From Clostridiales bacterium (lineage in GTDB: Bacteria > Bacillota > Clostridia > Oscillospirales > Acutalibacteraceae), in assembly GCA_022800315.1 (NCBI GenBank), contig JAAWQC010000011.1, positions 1 through 62,820 on the forward strand: a stretch of DNA of 62,820 nucleotides, read 5' to 3'. The notes under the pieces were generated by a model. That model saw nothing but the letters and a program-made list of their open reading frames with translations. It did no database searches and was not told the DNA's origin. The position numbers were made by a program, and so were the translations under genes. Positions 1-11,298 of the stretch are shown in pieces. The stretch's first letter is position 1; each line of letters opens with the position of its first letter.

Positions 1-39
1 GATAGGCAGACGCCAACTCTGCGAAGCATTGCTTCGCCT

Positions 40-76
40 GAAGCCGAGGACTTTCGTCCTCGGCTTCTTCTTTTTC
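40..76 (+). terminator. Rho-independent terminator
   Basis: A perfect 12-bp stem (40-51 with 56-67) closes a TTTC loop and runs into TTCTTTTT. It presumably ends a transcript that enters from left of the window. A smaller 7-bp hairpin (21-27 with 31-37) precedes it. Confidence 0.8.
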
Positions 77-402
77 CTTTCCTTTTCACTCACCTTTGTC
101 TGGAACAGGGCATGGTTACCCTGCCCTCTTTTCATCGGGATTCGCTCTCGCTCCCTATATCCAACACTGGGGAGGCGGGGCTGTGCCATTCGCAAACGGA
201 CGGGCCTCTCTCGTGGATATTCAATATAGCTGCCTGTTCGTGATTCCCTACCAGGGACCGAAAACATTGATTGCCGCTGGTACACACTTATGAGATAGCG
301 GTATCAAAATAGAGAAGGAATGTACCGGTTATCCAGCAAAGACATTATGAGAAAGCGGCAGAGTCGTGCACTTCTGGGAAAGGAGGAAATAGGCCTGCCG
401 CA
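77..402. other. Intergenic region, no gene seen
   Basis: About 325 bases. Two short open frames cover part of it, but neither has a convincing ribosome binding site or a recognisable product. No repeat or RNA gene is visible. Confidence 0.5.
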
Positions 403-1140
403 TTAGCTGAGGAGAAGCGATACTCCGTATAATAACAGAAGATGGGCGGGATAAAAGAGATAAAAAAAGTATTTATTTCCCTTCCCTTTCTCTCCGCTGT
501 ACAAATATAAGAGCAAAAATGCGACGGCGGCAAATCCGCGGAGGGGACCCAATGGTTCATAGAGAAAGATCAAAGCGCAGCCTGCCACTGTCCGCCAGTG
601 CGGTTTATCGCGCAGCAAATATAATAGAATAATCAGGAGAACCCCGAACAGGCCATAATCGATATGCAGAAATTCGGCTGCCGCTGCACATATAACGACG
701 CTCAGCGATTGAGGCAGCAGACGTCCTTGCCATCTGCGCAGCAGATAAAGAGCCGTCAGCCCCAGAAATAACGTGAAGAATACATTCTGCGCTTCCCAGT
801 CAAAAGCAGAGTGGGTGAAGGCCAGATCATAAGGAATTTCCGATAGGACAGCGAACAGCAGCAGACGCAGTCCGTATCGACGTAGATCGTGGGTATGGCA
901 GAAACCTTCAACGATTAGAAAGCAGAAAAGTGGAAAGGAAAGACGCCCGACACATCGGCAAATAACGTCTATCCGATGCCATAACAGGGCGGATGGAACC
1001 TCGGGATTTATCCATAACCAGTATTCCAGCAAAGCGGCGCCTATATGGTCAATCAGCATAGTAAAGACCGCGATCCATTTCAGACCGCTGCCGGTCAGTC
1101 GCTGACATCCCCCGTGCCGAGAAAGCGTGCGAATTCCCAA
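403..1140 (-). CDS. TraX family membrane protein
   Basis: The product is 245 residues and mostly hydrophobic, with several predicted membrane helices. The N-terminal stretch LTGSGLKWIAVFTMLIDHIG, with its conserved Asp-His after the first helix, is typical of the TraX family. The F-plasmid founder acetylates pilin; chromosomal Firmicute copies are thought to be membrane acyltransferases of unknown substrate. The start is TTG at 1140, chosen because AGGAGGTG lies 7 bases upstream. The gene stands alone, convergent with nothing nearby. The family call is fairly firm; the substrate is unknown. Confidence 0.75.
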   Translation of the reverse strand: MGIRTLSRHGGCQRLTGSGLKWIAVFTMLIDHIGAALLEYWLWINPEVPSALLWHRIDVICRCVGRLSFPLFCFLIVEGFCHTHDLRRYGLRLLLFAVLSEIPYDLAFTHSAFDWEAQNVFFTLFLGLTALYLLRRWQGRLLPQSLSVVICAAAAEFLHIDYGLFGVLLIILLYLLRDKPHWRTVAGCALIFLYEPLGPLRGFAAVAFLLLYLYSGEKGKGNKYFFYLFYPAHLLLLYGVSLLLS

Positions 1141-1248
1141 TGCTGTTCACCTCCTGTCATCCTTGACTTACAGTATAAAGAAAAGCGGCGGTATAAACAA
1201 TAAAAAACAGAGGATACCAGATGTATACCGGTATCCTCCGTTTCGCCA

Positions 1249-2388
1249 TCAATTGAACATATCCTTCAATTTGTCAAAGAAGCCCTTACGTTTCTGATAG
1301 TTGTGATCGCCGGTAGACGCTTCAAAGTTGCCGAGTATCCGCTTTTGTTCAGCGGACAGGTTACGAGGAACCTCCACCGTGACACGCAGAATTTCATCGC
1401 CCCGCCCGCGGCCGTTAATGAAGGGGAAGCCCTTGCCCTTGATGCGGATGGTATCGCCTGGCTGGGTGCCCTCTTTAATGGTGTAATCCATCTTGCCGTC
1501 AGGCGTAGGAACTGATACTTCGGCGCCCAGCGCCACCTGTGTGAAGGTCAGGGGCAGCTCGCACCAGATATCGTTGCCCCGGCGCTCAAACAGGGGATGA
1601 GGACGAACGGATATCTGAACCTGAAGATCGCCGGCCGGACCGCCGTTCTGACCGGCGTTGCCCTTGCCCCGTATGGAGATGACCTGTCCGTCGTCGATAC
1701 CGGCGGGTATGTTGATGCCAATGGTGGCGGGACGCCGGACCTGTCCGGAGCCGCTGCATTTCGGGCAGGGGGTTTCAATCACCTGCCCCTTGCCGTGACA
1801 CTGGGAACAGACCGTCTGGGTCTGGATAACCCCAAAGGGGGTACGCTGCTGCCGCCGTTCCTGACCGGAGCCGCCGCAGCTGGGACACGGCTTGGGTGAG
1901 GTTCCCTTGGCGGCGCCCGAGCCGGAACAATCCGGGCAGGTGTCCACCATGCGAACTTCCACCTGCTTTTTGCAGCCCTGGGCGGATTCCTCGAAGGAGA
2001 TCACCACCGAAGCGGTGAGATCGGCGCCCCGGCGAGGCGCGTTGGCATTCTGACGCCGACCGCCTCCCCCGCCGAAGAAAGAGGAGAAAATATCGCCCAG
2101 ATCAATGTCGATATTGTCAAAGCCGTATCCCTGATAACCACCCGCTCCGAAGTTTGGATCCACACCAGCCTGGCCATATTGGTCATAACGCGCTTTTTTC
2201 TGCGGGTCGGACAGGATTTCATACGCCTCGTTGGCTTCCTTGAAGCGCGCTTCTGCCTCTTTATCTCCAGGGTTCAAATCGGGATGATATTTTTTAGCCA
2301 TCTTGCGATAGGCCTTTTTGATGTCATCGTCTGAAGCGCCTTTCTGCAGCCCGAGCACCTCGTAGTAATCGCGTTTGCTTTCAGCCAT
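1249..2388 (-). CDS. dnaJ: Chaperone DnaJ (Hsp40)
   Basis: DnaJ delivers unfolded clients to DnaK and stimulates its ATPase in the cytoplasm. The 379-residue product has the whole type I layout: a J domain (residues 1-70) with HPD at 35-37, a Gly/Phe-rich linker, a zinc domain with four CxxCxGxG repeats ([32 protein letters not shown]) and C-terminal substrate domains. It is the last gene of the hrcA-grpE-dnaK-dnaJ operon, about 220 bases after dnaK. The spacer holds several hairpins, so dnaJ may be expressed below dnaK. Confidence 0.97.
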   Translation of the reverse strand: MAESKRDYYEVLGLQKGASDDDIKKAYRKMAKKYHPDLNPGDKEAEARFKEANEAYEILSDPQKKARYDQYGQAGVDPNFGAGGYQGYGFDNIDIDLGDIFSSFFGGGGGRRQNANAPRRGADLTASVVISFEESAQGCKKQVEVRMVDTCPDCSGSGAAKGTSPKPCPSCGGSGQERRQQRTPFGVIQTQTVCSQCHGKGQVIETPCPKCSGSGQVRRPATIGINIPAGIDDGQVISIRGKGNAGQNGGPAGDLQVQISVRPHPLFERRGNDIWCELPLTFTQVALGAEVSVPTPDGKMDYTIKEGTQPGDTIRIKGKGFPFINGRGRGDEILRVTVEVPRNLSAEQKRILGNFEASTGDHNYQKRKGFFDKLKDMFN

Positions 2389-2609
2389 TGTGTGGCACCA
2401 TGCCTTCCCTGTCGAACTTTAGCCGGGAGCCGCGCTCGATAAAGCAGCTCCCGGCCCTGTATTTCAGTGTATTGCCGTAATTGTTGTTCGCCGCCCGGCC
2501 GCCGATGTAGGCCAACGTTACCGGCGGCGAAATTGAAAAAAGCTTTCAGCTTTTTCCTTTACCGGTTGAGCACCCGACAAATCCCATTAATAAACCGGTT
2601 AGAAATCTG
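2389..2609 (-). other. dnaK-dnaJ spacer with hairpins
   Basis: Two GC-rich inverted repeats lie here: GCCGGGAGC at 2422-2430 with its complement at 2447-2455, and a 9-bp pair at 2487-2495 and 2523-2531. There is also a weak A/T hairpin near 2536-2556. None is a clean terminator. They look like intercistronic structures that could stabilise dnaK mRNA or dampen dnaJ expression. Confidence 0.5.
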
Positions 2610-4424
<1,815 letters not shown>

Positions 4425-4530
4425 ATCTATTACCTCCAAAACAAATTGTATGATCTATTTGCAATCAGCGATTCCACGCTGTAATGTGCCACATCAGGCT
4501 GGAATTATTCCCCATACGTAGGATCGGGGG

Positions 4531-5112
4531 CTAATTGGCCACCTTGACCATGGCGGGGCGAAGTACCCGGCCGGCTACCCGGTACCCCTTCTGATACACC
4601 TCGGTGACCGTGTCGGGTTCCACGCCGTCGGCGTCCTCCCGCATGACCGCGTGATGAACTTCCGGGTCGAAGGGCTGCTGTTCAGCGGGAATTTCCTCAA
4701 GCCCCATCGCCGTCAGAGCCTCGTGAAACTGGCGGATGGTCATATCCACCCCGGTCTTGTATTCATCCCCGGGAGGGGCGTCAACCGCCCGTTCCAGGTT
4801 ATCGATAGTAGGCAGCAGCTGCTTCAGAAGATCCGCTTTGGTATACAGACCGATCTGTTCCTTTTCCTGTTCGGTACGCCGTTTGTAGTTGGCGTATTCG
4901 GCCAGCATCCGCTGATACGCGTCCTTCTGTTCAGCCAGCTCTTTTTTTAGGTTTTCGGCCTCCTGCTCCAGCGCGGCCAGTCGGGCCCCGGAGCCTTTCG
5001 GCTCCTTGTCCTTGCGTTTTTGCCTGCCGCCCTTTTCCTCAGTCGGTTCCGGGGCCGGCGAAGGTTCCGGCTGTGCCGTATCTGCGGGCTTTTTATCGGT
5101 TTCCTTTTCCAA
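4531..5112 (-). CDS. grpE: Nucleotide exchange factor GrpE
   Basis: GrpE releases ADP from DnaK. The 193-residue product begins with a disordered, charged Pro/Glu/Lys segment, then a long coiled coil (about 45-105) and the C-terminal beta domain with the family sequence EVYQKGYRVAGRVLRPAMVKV. The start is TTG at 5112, with AAAGGAGG 8 bases upstream. It follows hrcA by about 50 bases and precedes dnaK. Confidence 0.96.
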   Translation of the reverse strand: MEKETDKKPADTAQPEPSPAPEPTEEKGGRQKRKDKEPKGSGARLAALEQEAENLKKELAEQKDAYQRMLAEYANYKRRTEQEKEQIGLYTKADLLKQLLPTIDNLERAVDAPPGDEYKTGVDMTIRQFHEALTAMGLEEIPAEQQPFDPEVHHAVMREDADGVEPDTVTEVYQKGYRVAGRVLRPAMVKVAN

Positions 5113-5162
5113 TGGGAGAGCCTCCTTTTATTTTTTCATCATACCTACTGGTATTCCCGCCG

Positions 5163-6197
5163 TCAGGTGTCCTCCCCGAGCAGTTCGGAGAGCAGACGGC
5201 CCATCGCCTGGGCAAAATACTCCAGCCGTGGGATGGTGGCGGCGTAGTCCATGCGCAGGGGTCCGATCAGGCCGATCGAGCCATCAGCCTGCCCGCCCAG
5301 GGTATACCGGGTCAGGATGATGCTGGAGCCCGCCAGCTCAGGCCGCGGGCTTTCGCTGCCCAGCAGCACGTGCAGGCCGACGGGGGAAGCGGACAGCATC
5401 CGCATCAGCTGCTCCCGGCGGGAGAGGAAGCCGAGAAGTTCCCGTGCCCGCGCCAGCTCATAATCGGGATGACGCAGCAGATTGAGCTGGCCGCTGAGAA
5501 GCACCTCCGCTTCAGCGGATTCCTGCGCCAGTTCATAAAAAGCCGTTAACGCCGGTGCGCAGCGCAGACCGTCCTCGCCAAGGGAAACCATCAGCCGTTG
5601 TACCTGGGGCAGCCCGATATCGGCTGGGGCCTGGCCGGTAAAGTTGTCGGACAGGATGGCCGACAGGCGCCCGGTGAGCTCATCGTCCACATCGGTGTCG
5701 AAACGGCATACCCGGCTGCGCAGTGCGCCGCCGCCGGTCATGAGAAGGAGGGCTGCAGCGCGGGGGGAAACGCGCATCACTTCAATGCGGCGGATGCCCG
5801 AACTCTGCATAGACGGAGTAGTGGTCACCGCGGCGCAGCCGGTTGAGGCGGCCAGCGCCTGGGAGGCCTCCCCGATCAGCTTGTCGGGGTCGCCGGCAAA
5901 GGCGGTCAGCAGTTCATCGATACTCTGACGGTCTTCCTCGCTCAAAGGATGGCGCCGCATCAGGTGGTCGATATACAGCCGGAAGGCCTGTGCCGTGGGA
6001 ATGCGCCCCGCGGAGGTATGAGGTTGCTCCAGATACCCCATCGCCGACAGCTCCGCCATCTCATTGCGGATGGTGGCGGAGGAGACAGCGTTGTCAAGGC
6101 AGTCGGTCAGCACCTTGGAACCCACCGGTTCGCCTGTGCGGATGTAGGTTTCGATGACGGCGGTCAATATTTTTAATTTACGTTCGCCGAGTTCCAT
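5163..6197 (-). CDS. hrcA: Heat-inducible transcription repressor HrcA
   Basis: HrcA binds CIRCE and represses class I heat-shock genes, with folding assisted by GroE. The product is 344 residues: an N-terminal winged helix (ERKLKILTAVIETYIRTGEPVGS, with SSATIRNEMAELSAMGYLEQPHTSAGRIPT following) and a GAF-like dimerisation region. ATG at 6197 is chosen over the longer frame because AAAGGAAGG lies just upstream and homologues begin here. It is the first gene of the operon, directly behind CIRCE, so it is autoregulated. Confidence 0.96.
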   Translation of the reverse strand: MELGERKLKILTAVIETYIRTGEPVGSKVLTDCLDNAVSSATIRNEMAELSAMGYLEQPHTSAGRIPTAQAFRLYIDHLMRRHPLSEEDRQSIDELLTAFAGDPDKLIGEASQALAASTGCAAVTTTPSMQSSGIRRIEVMRVSPRAAALLLMTGGGALRSRVCRFDTDVDDELTGRLSAILSDNFTGQAPADIGLPQVQRLMVSLGEDGLRCAPALTAFYELAQESAEAEVLLSGQLNLLRHPDYELARARELLGFLSRREQLMRMLSASPVGLHVLLGSESPRPELAGSSIILTRYTLGGQADGSIGLIGPLRMDYAATIPRLEYFAQAMGRLLSELLGEDT

Positions 6198-6261
6198 GTC
6201 TGTCCTTCCTTTCGGCGGCGGAGAGCGTTTGGCGATACCAGCTGACAATCGTCTGCCGGGA

Positions 6262-6288
6262 TTAGCACTCAAAACCTTCGAGTGCTAA
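6262..6288 (-). promoter_or_regulatory. CIRCE operator
   Basis: A perfect 9-bp inverted repeat TTAGCACTC-N9-GAGTGCTAA matches the HrcA-binding CIRCE consensus. It lies between the predicted promoter and hrcA, at the expected start of the transcript. Confidence 0.97.
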
Positions 6289-6297
6289 CGTACCTAT

Positions 6298-6326
6298 AAT
6301 TTACCATCCTATTACCACGGTGTCAA
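6298..6326 (-). promoter_or_regulatory. SigA-type promoter of the hrcA operon
   Basis: On the minus strand, TTGACA (6321-6326) is followed after 17 bases by TAAATT (6298-6303). CIRCE starts about 10 bases downstream, so bound HrcA would block initiation. Confidence 0.75.
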
Positions 6327-6524
6327 GTAGGGGATTGTGAACCTTTTATGAATTCAGCCGCAGTCGGTTCTGAAAAGGGTCCCGGCCTATCGTTCCTGCT
6401 GAATTCACCAATTGGCCACCGGGAAACTTCGGCGTTTTGCAGATAGAATATTTGACAGAAATTGTATATACTAAAAATACAGTACCAATCGTATGTCCGA
6501 TCGTACGTGAAAGGAGAGATAACA

Positions 6525-6788
6525 ATGGAAGGTTTTAAAATCCATAATTTCGATTTTAACAAGCTCATGGCGTTTGCAGAGACTGCCAAGGGCGACGTAT
6601 TTCTGAAAACCAGCGACGGCGATGTCCTGAATCTGAAGAGCAAACTCACCCAGCTGCTGGCGCTGTCCAAAGCGATTGACTGGGGCAATGTGGGCGAAGC
6701 GGTCGTCATCTGTAAGAACCAGGAGGACGAGACCCGTTTGTTCCGTCTCAACCTCTACGGAGGCGAGGAGCCGGGAAAAGCGGATTAA
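6525..6788 (+). CDS. Small conserved-looking protein, unknown function
   Basis: An 87-residue soluble protein starting MEGFKIHNFDFNKLMAFAET. The ATG has AAGGAGAG 8 bases upstream, which excludes the longer frame. It is mixed alpha/beta with no signal peptide, membrane helix or motif I recognise. It is followed at once by a strong terminator, so it is a single-gene unit. I cannot assign a function. Confidence 0.75.
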   Translation: MEGFKIHNFDFNKLMAFAETAKGDVFLKTSDGDVLNLKSKLTQLLALSKAIDWGNVGEAVVICKNQEDETRLFRLNLYGGEEPGKAD

Positions 6789-6817
6789 CCGCCTTCTCTT
6801 GAATCGCAGAGCGGGAG

Positions 6818-6849
6818 CCGGGAGCCGGGCAATCGGTTCCCGGTTTTTT
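6818..6849 (+). terminator. Rho-independent terminator
   Basis: A 10-bp stem (CCGGGAGCCG with CGGTTCCCGG, one G-T pair) is followed by six T. It ends the 87-residue gene. Confidence 0.85.
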
Positions 6850-6885
6850 CCTTAAAGCAAGCCAGGTGAAAAAAGGGGGGCCATC

Positions 6886-7209
6886 ATGATACAAGCGGAG
6901 TTTCGCGGGGAGATCTACCGGCTCATCCGGCTGATCCCCCGGGGTAAGGTGGCGACCTACGGCCAGCTGGCCTTTCTGGCGGGACGGCCGAACGGCGCCC
7001 GGGCGGCGGGCCAGGCTTTGTTCCACGCCCCCCCGGACCCGAAACTGCCCTGTCATCGGGTGGTAAACGCCTCAGGCTGCACCGCGCCCGGATGGGAAGA
7101 GCAGGAACGCCTGCTTCGGCGGGAGGGGGTTCCGTTCCGGCCCGGCGGGCGGGTGGATATGAAACGGGCGTTGTGGTGCCCCGATCTGCCGCTGTTCGAT
7201 AGTGAATAG
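6886..7209 (+). CDS. Methylated-DNA-cysteine methyltransferase-like protein (Ogt C-terminal domain)
   Basis: The 107-residue product is only the DNA-binding/active-site domain of the Ogt/MGMT family. It has the helix-turn-helix RGKVATYGQLAFLAGRP and the active-site motif PCHRVV with its acceptor cysteine, so it may be catalytic rather than an alkyltransferase-like protein, which lacks the cysteine. It would remove or sense O6-alkylguanine. The N-terminal RNase H-like domain of long MGMTs is absent, as in many short Firmicute members. ATG at 6886 follows AAAAAGGGGG. Confidence 0.85.
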   Translation: MIQAEFRGEIYRLIRLIPRGKVATYGQLAFLAGRPNGARAAGQALFHAPPDPKLPCHRVVNASGCTAPGWEEQERLLRREGVPFRPGGRVDMKRALWCPDLPLFDSE

Positions 7210-7274
7210 GGCTTTACAGGGCTTTGTTTCTATGGTAATGTGAAAGAACTTCAGGATGAGAGGGCGGGGATGGA

Positions 7275-7745
7275 GTGGCGGGCAAAAGAAATGGCGGCGC
7301 CCTGCAGCGGCGCGGCGACGGCTTCACCTTGGTGGAGATCGTGGTGGTCTTAGTTATTATCGCGATTCTGTCTGCTATCGCCGTTCCCACCATGCTTGGG
7401 TTTGTCCGCGGGGCAAAGGAATCGGAAGCATACGCCCATCTGCGCACCGTGCGCGTGTCACTGGCCCTGATCGAAACGCAGGCGCAGACCGACGACACTT
7501 TTTACGAGAACGCTTCGGTTTCGATGAATTACCCTAACCTGGTTGATAAGCAACCGGATGTCTATCTGGAACAGAAGCTCGAAAAGCTGCTTCCCGACGG
7601 AGAGGCCCTGTCCCATACCGAGGTGGCCGTTACCTGGGAGGACGATGCCATCACCCAGGAGCGGATCACCTATTATCTGGGGGAGGGCCGCACCGGTGCC
7701 TGTTTGGTATATGAAAACGGCGAGATCACAAAGATAGACGGTTAA
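7275..7745 (+). CDS. Type IV prepilin-like protein
   Basis: A 156-residue protein with a class III signal: a basic leader ending in G, then FTLVEIVVVLVIIAILSAIA (cleavage before F, Glu at +5), followed by a helical and then a beta C-terminal domain. Such pilins or pseudopilins are cleaved by a prepilin peptidase and assembled at the membrane. No pilus assembly genes (pilB, pilC, pilD) lie nearby, so it is an orphan here. The start is GTG at 7275 with a G-rich upstream stretch; the start is less certain than the family. Confidence 0.8.
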   Translation: MAGKRNGGALQRRGDGFTLVEIVVVLVIIAILSAIAVPTMLGFVRGAKESEAYAHLRTVRVSLALIETQAQTDDTFYENASVSMNYPNLVDKQPDVYLEQKLEKLLPDGEALSHTEVAVTWEDDAITQERITYYLGEGRTGACLVYENGEITKIDG

Positions 7746-8256
7746 CTTTTATAGGTTATAAAAATACTACATATAGTAGGGGCGGGAGGGTGCAATGCGC
7801 TTTCGACTCCTGCCCTTGTAAAGGCCCTGTCTCCGTCAGAAATGTCCTTCGCCAAAAGGGCGGGAAAATGATAAAAATATGAAAAAAGGCTTGCATTCCC
7901 GTCCGATGTATAGTAATATAATTGGGCGTGACTGCAACCGAGGGGAAAATTGCGCATTTTTACCGTTGGAAACAGTCCAGACTGCACGATATGCGATGAA
8001 GCGGGAGGTTGCGGCTGACGCCGGTTTTTCCGCTGAGTATGTCCGATTTTAAACCGGGCGACAAGGAATACTGCATGCATCGGCGCGCCGACAGGGTTGC
8101 ATTCGGCTGCCGCTTGCCTTCAGGACGCTGTACCGTTCCCCGGACGCTTGATTCCGCAAGTTTCCGGCTTTTTTAAGGGTCGAACGCGGAACACCCGGCC
8201 GGGTGTGCGTTTTCAGCGCCGCCCGCCAACTCAATTTTTTAAGGAGGCGTTTTTCA
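7746..8256 (+). other. Upstream region and long leader of the S10 operon
   Basis: About 510 bases without a credible gene. It holds the operon promoter (7891-7919) and then a roughly 330-base untranslated leader before rpsJ. The length suggests a regulatory leader, for example autogenous control by a ribosomal protein, but I could not fold it or match a known leader family. No tuf, fusA or rpsL/rpsG precedes the operon here. Confidence 0.5.
7891..7919 (+). promoter_or_regulatory. Probable promoter of the ribosomal protein operon
   Basis: TTGCAT (7891-7896), a 17-base spacer and TAATAT (7914-7919), in an AT-rich patch just upstream of the leader. It is the only good sigma-A-like match before rpsJ. 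Confidence 0.6.
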
Positions 8257-8568
8257 GTGGCAGTCAAAGAAAAAATTCGTATCCGTATCAAGGGGTATGA
8301 CGCTCAGCTGGTGGACCAGTCCGCCGAGAAGATCGTCGAGACCGCCCGCCGTACCGGCGCCCGCGTGTCCGGCCCCGTGCCGCTCCCCACCGAGAAGGAG
8401 ATCGTCACCATCCTGCGCGCCGTGCACAAGTACAAGGACAGCCGTGAGCAGTTCGAGATGCGCACGCACAAGCGTTTGATCGACATCCTCCGTCCCTCTA
8501 ACAAGACCGTTGAGGCCCTCATGGGCCTGGAGCTCCCCGCTGGCGTGGAGATCGAAATCAAGCTGTAA
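8257..8568 (+). CDS. rpsJ: 30S ribosomal protein S10
   Basis: The 103-residue product ([18 protein letters not shown] through [12 protein letters not shown]) is a full-length S10. It sits in the 30S head and also serves as NusE in antitermination. The start is GTG at 8257, seven bases after AAGGAGGCG. It is the first gene of the operon, and a spacer of about 200 bases separates it from rplC. Confidence 0.97.
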   Translation: MAVKEKIRIRIKGYDAQLVDQSAEKIVETARRTGARVSGPVPLPTEKEIVTILRAVHKYKDSREQFEMRTHKRLIDILRPSNKTVEALMGLELPAGVEIEIKL

Positions 8569-8765
8569 GGGTCCTGTCCCCTCTCCGATGCCGGAGAGCC
8601 GCTTGTACCGGATGCTCAGACGGTTCCGGTAAGATTCCATCCGCGAGGTCATGTTGACCCGATGCCTGCGTCGGCGGCGCCCGCATGTCCCGGTCTTTCG
8701 GGAAACGGCGGACGGCAGCTGCGGCAGGCGGACGGCCAACCAATAACCAAGGAGGTATAGACAAC

Positions 8766-9401
8766 ATGCAAAAAGCCATCATCGGCAAGAAGGTCGGCAT
8801 GACGCAGATCTTCGATGACAAGGGCAACTTCATTCCGGTCACGGTCATTGAGGCCGGCCCCTGCACCGTGGTGCAGAAGAAGACCGTGGAGAACGACGGC
8901 TACGCCGCTGTACAGTTCGGCTTCGGCGAAGTGTCGGTCAAGCGGGTTACCAAACCCCTGAAGGGCCACTTCGACAAGGCCGATGTCGCTCCCAAGAAGA
9001 CGCTCCGCGAGTTCCGTTTCGACGACTGCGACGCCTTCAACGTGGGCGATATCGTCAAGGCTGACGCTTTCGCCGGCGGCGACCGCGTGGATGTGGTCGG
9101 CACCAGCAAGGGTAAAGGTTACGCCGGCGCCATCAAGCGCTGGAACTTCCATCGCCTGAAAGAAACCCACGGCAGCGGCCCGGTGGCCCGCCATGCCGGG
9201 TCCCAGGGCGCCTGTTCGTCCCCGTCCCGCGTGTTCAAGGGCATGAAGGGCGCCGGACATCTGGGCGCGGAGCGCGTCACCGTTCAGAATCTCACCATCG
9301 TAAAGATTGATGTGGAGAATAACCTGATTGCGGTCAAGGGTGCCGTTCCCGGCCCCCGCGGCAGCGTCGTTACGCTCTCTGAATCCGTCAAGAAGGCGTA
9401 A
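8766..9401 (+). CDS. rplC: 50S ribosomal protein L3
   Basis: Full-length L3 of 212 residues. It binds the 3' domain of 23S rRNA, and its loop reaches toward the peptidyl transferase centre. The start [14 protein letters not shown] and the segment [21 protein letters not shown] are family signatures. ATG at 8766 follows AAGGAGGTATAGACAAC; the longer upstream frame has no signal. Confidence 0.97.
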   Translation: MQKAIIGKKVGMTQIFDDKGNFIPVTVIEAGPCTVVQKKTVENDGYAAVQFGFGEVSVKRVTKPLKGHFDKADVAPKKTLREFRFDDCDAFNVGDIVKADAFAGGDRVDVVGTSKGKGYAGAIKRWNFHRLKETHGSGPVARHAGSQGACSSPSRVFKGMKGAGHLGAERVTVQNLTIVKIDVENNLIAVKGAVPGPRGSVVTLSESVKKA

Positions 9402-9418
9402 GGGAAGGAGGAAATAAC

Positions 9419-10042
9419 ATGCCTACAGTATCCGTTTATGATATGACCGGCAAGGAGACCGGCAAGATGGAGCTCAGCGATGCCGTTTTCGGTATCGAGC
9501 CCAACCAGGCGGTCATGCACAGCGCCGTTGTCAATTATCTGGCCAATCAGCGTCAGGGCACCCAGTCCACCCTCACCCGCGCCGAAGTGAGCGGCGGCGG
9601 CAAAAAGCCGTGGAAACAGAAGGGGACCGGTCACGCCCGCCAGGGTTCGACCCGCGCTCCCCAGTGGACTCACGGCGGTATCGCCTTCGGACCCAAGCCG
9701 CGCAGCTACCGCTATGCCATCCCGAAGAAGATGCGCCGTCTCGCGCTGAAATCCGCTTTCTCCGACAAGGTGGCCTCCGGCGATATGATCGTCCTGGACG
9801 CCCTGCAGTTGGAGGAGATCAAGACCAAGACGGTGGCTTCCATGCTCACCGCCCTGGGCGCCGACCGCAAGGTCATCCTGGTGCTGCCGGAGAAAAACGA
9901 CGTGGCGATCAAATCCGCCCGCAACATCCCCGGCGTGCGTACCGCGCTGGTCAACACCCTGAACACCTACGACGTGCTCAACGCCGATAAATTCATCGTC
10001 GTCAAGGACGCCGTTGCTCAGCTCGAGGAGGTGTACAAATAA
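9419..10042 (+). CDS. rplD: 50S ribosomal protein L4
   Basis: L4, 207 residues. Its basic loop (GGGKKPWKQKGTGHARQGSTR) lines the exit tunnel. In E. coli L4 represses its own S10 operon; whether that happens here is unknown, although the long leader would allow it. ATG follows GGAAGGAGGAAATAAC. Its stop TAA overlaps the rplW start (TAATG), so the two are translationally coupled. Confidence 0.97.
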   Translation: MPTVSVYDMTGKETGKMELSDAVFGIEPNQAVMHSAVVNYLANQRQGTQSTLTRAEVSGGGKKPWKQKGTGHARQGSTRAPQWTHGGIAFGPKPRSYRYAIPKKMRRLALKSAFSDKVASGDMIVLDALQLEEIKTKTVASMLTALGADRKVILVLPEKNDVAIKSARNIPGVRTALVNTLNTYDVLNADKFIVVKDAVAQLEEVYK

Positions 10043-10332
10043 TGAACGCTCGCGACATTATTCTGGCTCCGGTCATCACCGAGAAGTCGGTCCAGGCCAT
10101 CGCCGATAAAAAGTACACCTTCCGTGTGGCGAAGGGCGCCAATAAGATCGAGATCGCCAAAGCGGCGGAAGAGGTCTTCGGCGTGAAGGTCGCCAAGGTC
10201 AACACCATCAGCATGAAAGGCGCGCTGCGCCGCCAGGGTCGCAACGAAGGCTACACCTCCGACTGGAAAAAAGCCATCATCACCCTGACTCCTGACTCCA
10301 AGACCATCGAGTTCTTCGACGGCATGTTCTAA
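10042..10332 (+). CDS. rplW: 50S ribosomal protein L23
   Basis: L23, 96 residues, lies at the tunnel exit where trigger factor and SRP dock. The N-terminal ILAPVITEKSVQA and the VKVAKVNTISMKGALRRQGR segment are characteristic. Its start overlaps the rplD stop by one base. A spacer of about 115 bases with a short GGGGA hairpin separates it from rplB. Confidence 0.97.
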   Translation: MNARDIILAPVITEKSVQAIADKKYTFRVAKGANKIEIAKAAEEVFGVKVAKVNTISMKGALRRQGRNEGYTSDWKKAIITLTPDSKTIEFFDGMF

Positions 10333-10448
10333 ACACGGGGCCGGGCAAGGCAACGTATAGGATGGCGATCCGCCGAGACGGGGAGCGATTCCCCGCCGTA
10401 TGACGGTATCCCTCCTGCAAAGCCAAATAATTAGGAGAGTGAATCGGA

Positions 10449-11282
10449 ATGGCAACCAAGTTTTATAAACCGACCACCCCCGGACGCCGCGGCATGTCGG
10501 TCATCGACTACAGCGTGCTGTCCAAGGTGGAGCCGGAGAAGAGCCTGCTGGCTCCTCTGAAAAAGAGCGCCGGCCGCAACAGCTACGGCCGCATCACCGT
10601 CCGCCATCGCGGCGGCGGCAACCGCCGGAAGTACCGCATCATCGATTTCAAGCGCAACAAGGCGGACATTCCCGCCACGGTTCTGACGCTGGAATACGAT
10701 CCCAACCGCAGCGCCCATATCGCCCTGGTCCAGTATGAAGACGGCGAGAAGCGCTACATCGTCGCTCCCCAGGGACTGAAGGTCGGCGATACCGTCGTGT
10801 CCGGCGCCGATGCCGATATCCGGCCGGGCAACGCCCTGCCGCTGTCGGCCATCCCCACCGGTACCTTTATCCACAACGTGGAGCTGTATCCCGGCAAGGG
10901 CGCCCAGCTGGCGCGCAGCGCCGGCGCCATGGCGCAGTTGATGGGTAAGGAAAACAACATGGCCCTGATCCGCCTCCCCTCTTCGGAGATGCGGTACGTG
11001 CCGCTGAACTGCATGGCCACCATCGGCCAGGTGGGGAACATCGAGCACGAGAACGTGAAGATTGGTAAAGCCGGCCGTAAGCGTCATATGGGCTGGCGTC
11101 CCACCGTCCGCGGTTCGGTCATGAACCCCTGCGATCACCCCCACGGCGGTGGTGAAGGCAAATCCCCCATTGGTCGTCCGGGCCCGGTTACCCCGTGGGG
11201 CAAACCCGCCCTGGGCTACAAGACCCGCAAGCATCACAACCGTTCGGATAAGTTCATTGTGAAGCGTCGCGGCAGCAAGTAA
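10449..11282 (+). CDS. rplB: 50S ribosomal protein L2
   Basis: L2, 277 residues, is a primary 23S rRNA binder needed for subunit association and peptidyl transfer. It contains the universal [19 protein letters not shown] loop with the conserved histidines and the basic tail [20 protein letters not shown] at 10449 follows TAGGAGAGTGAATCGGA. Confidence 0.98.
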   Translation: MATKFYKPTTPGRRGMSVIDYSVLSKVEPEKSLLAPLKKSAGRNSYGRITVRHRGGGNRRKYRIIDFKRNKADIPATVLTLEYDPNRSAHIALVQYEDGEKRYIVAPQGLKVGDTVVSGADADIRPGNALPLSAIPTGTFIHNVELYPGKGAQLARSAGAMAQLMGKENNMALIRLPSSEMRYVPLNCMATIGQVGNIEHENVKIGKAGRKRHMGWRPTVRGSVMNPCDHPHGGGEGKSPIGRPGPVTPWGKPALGYKTRKHHNRSDKFIVKRRGSK

Positions 11283-11298
11283 CGAAAGGAGATTAACT

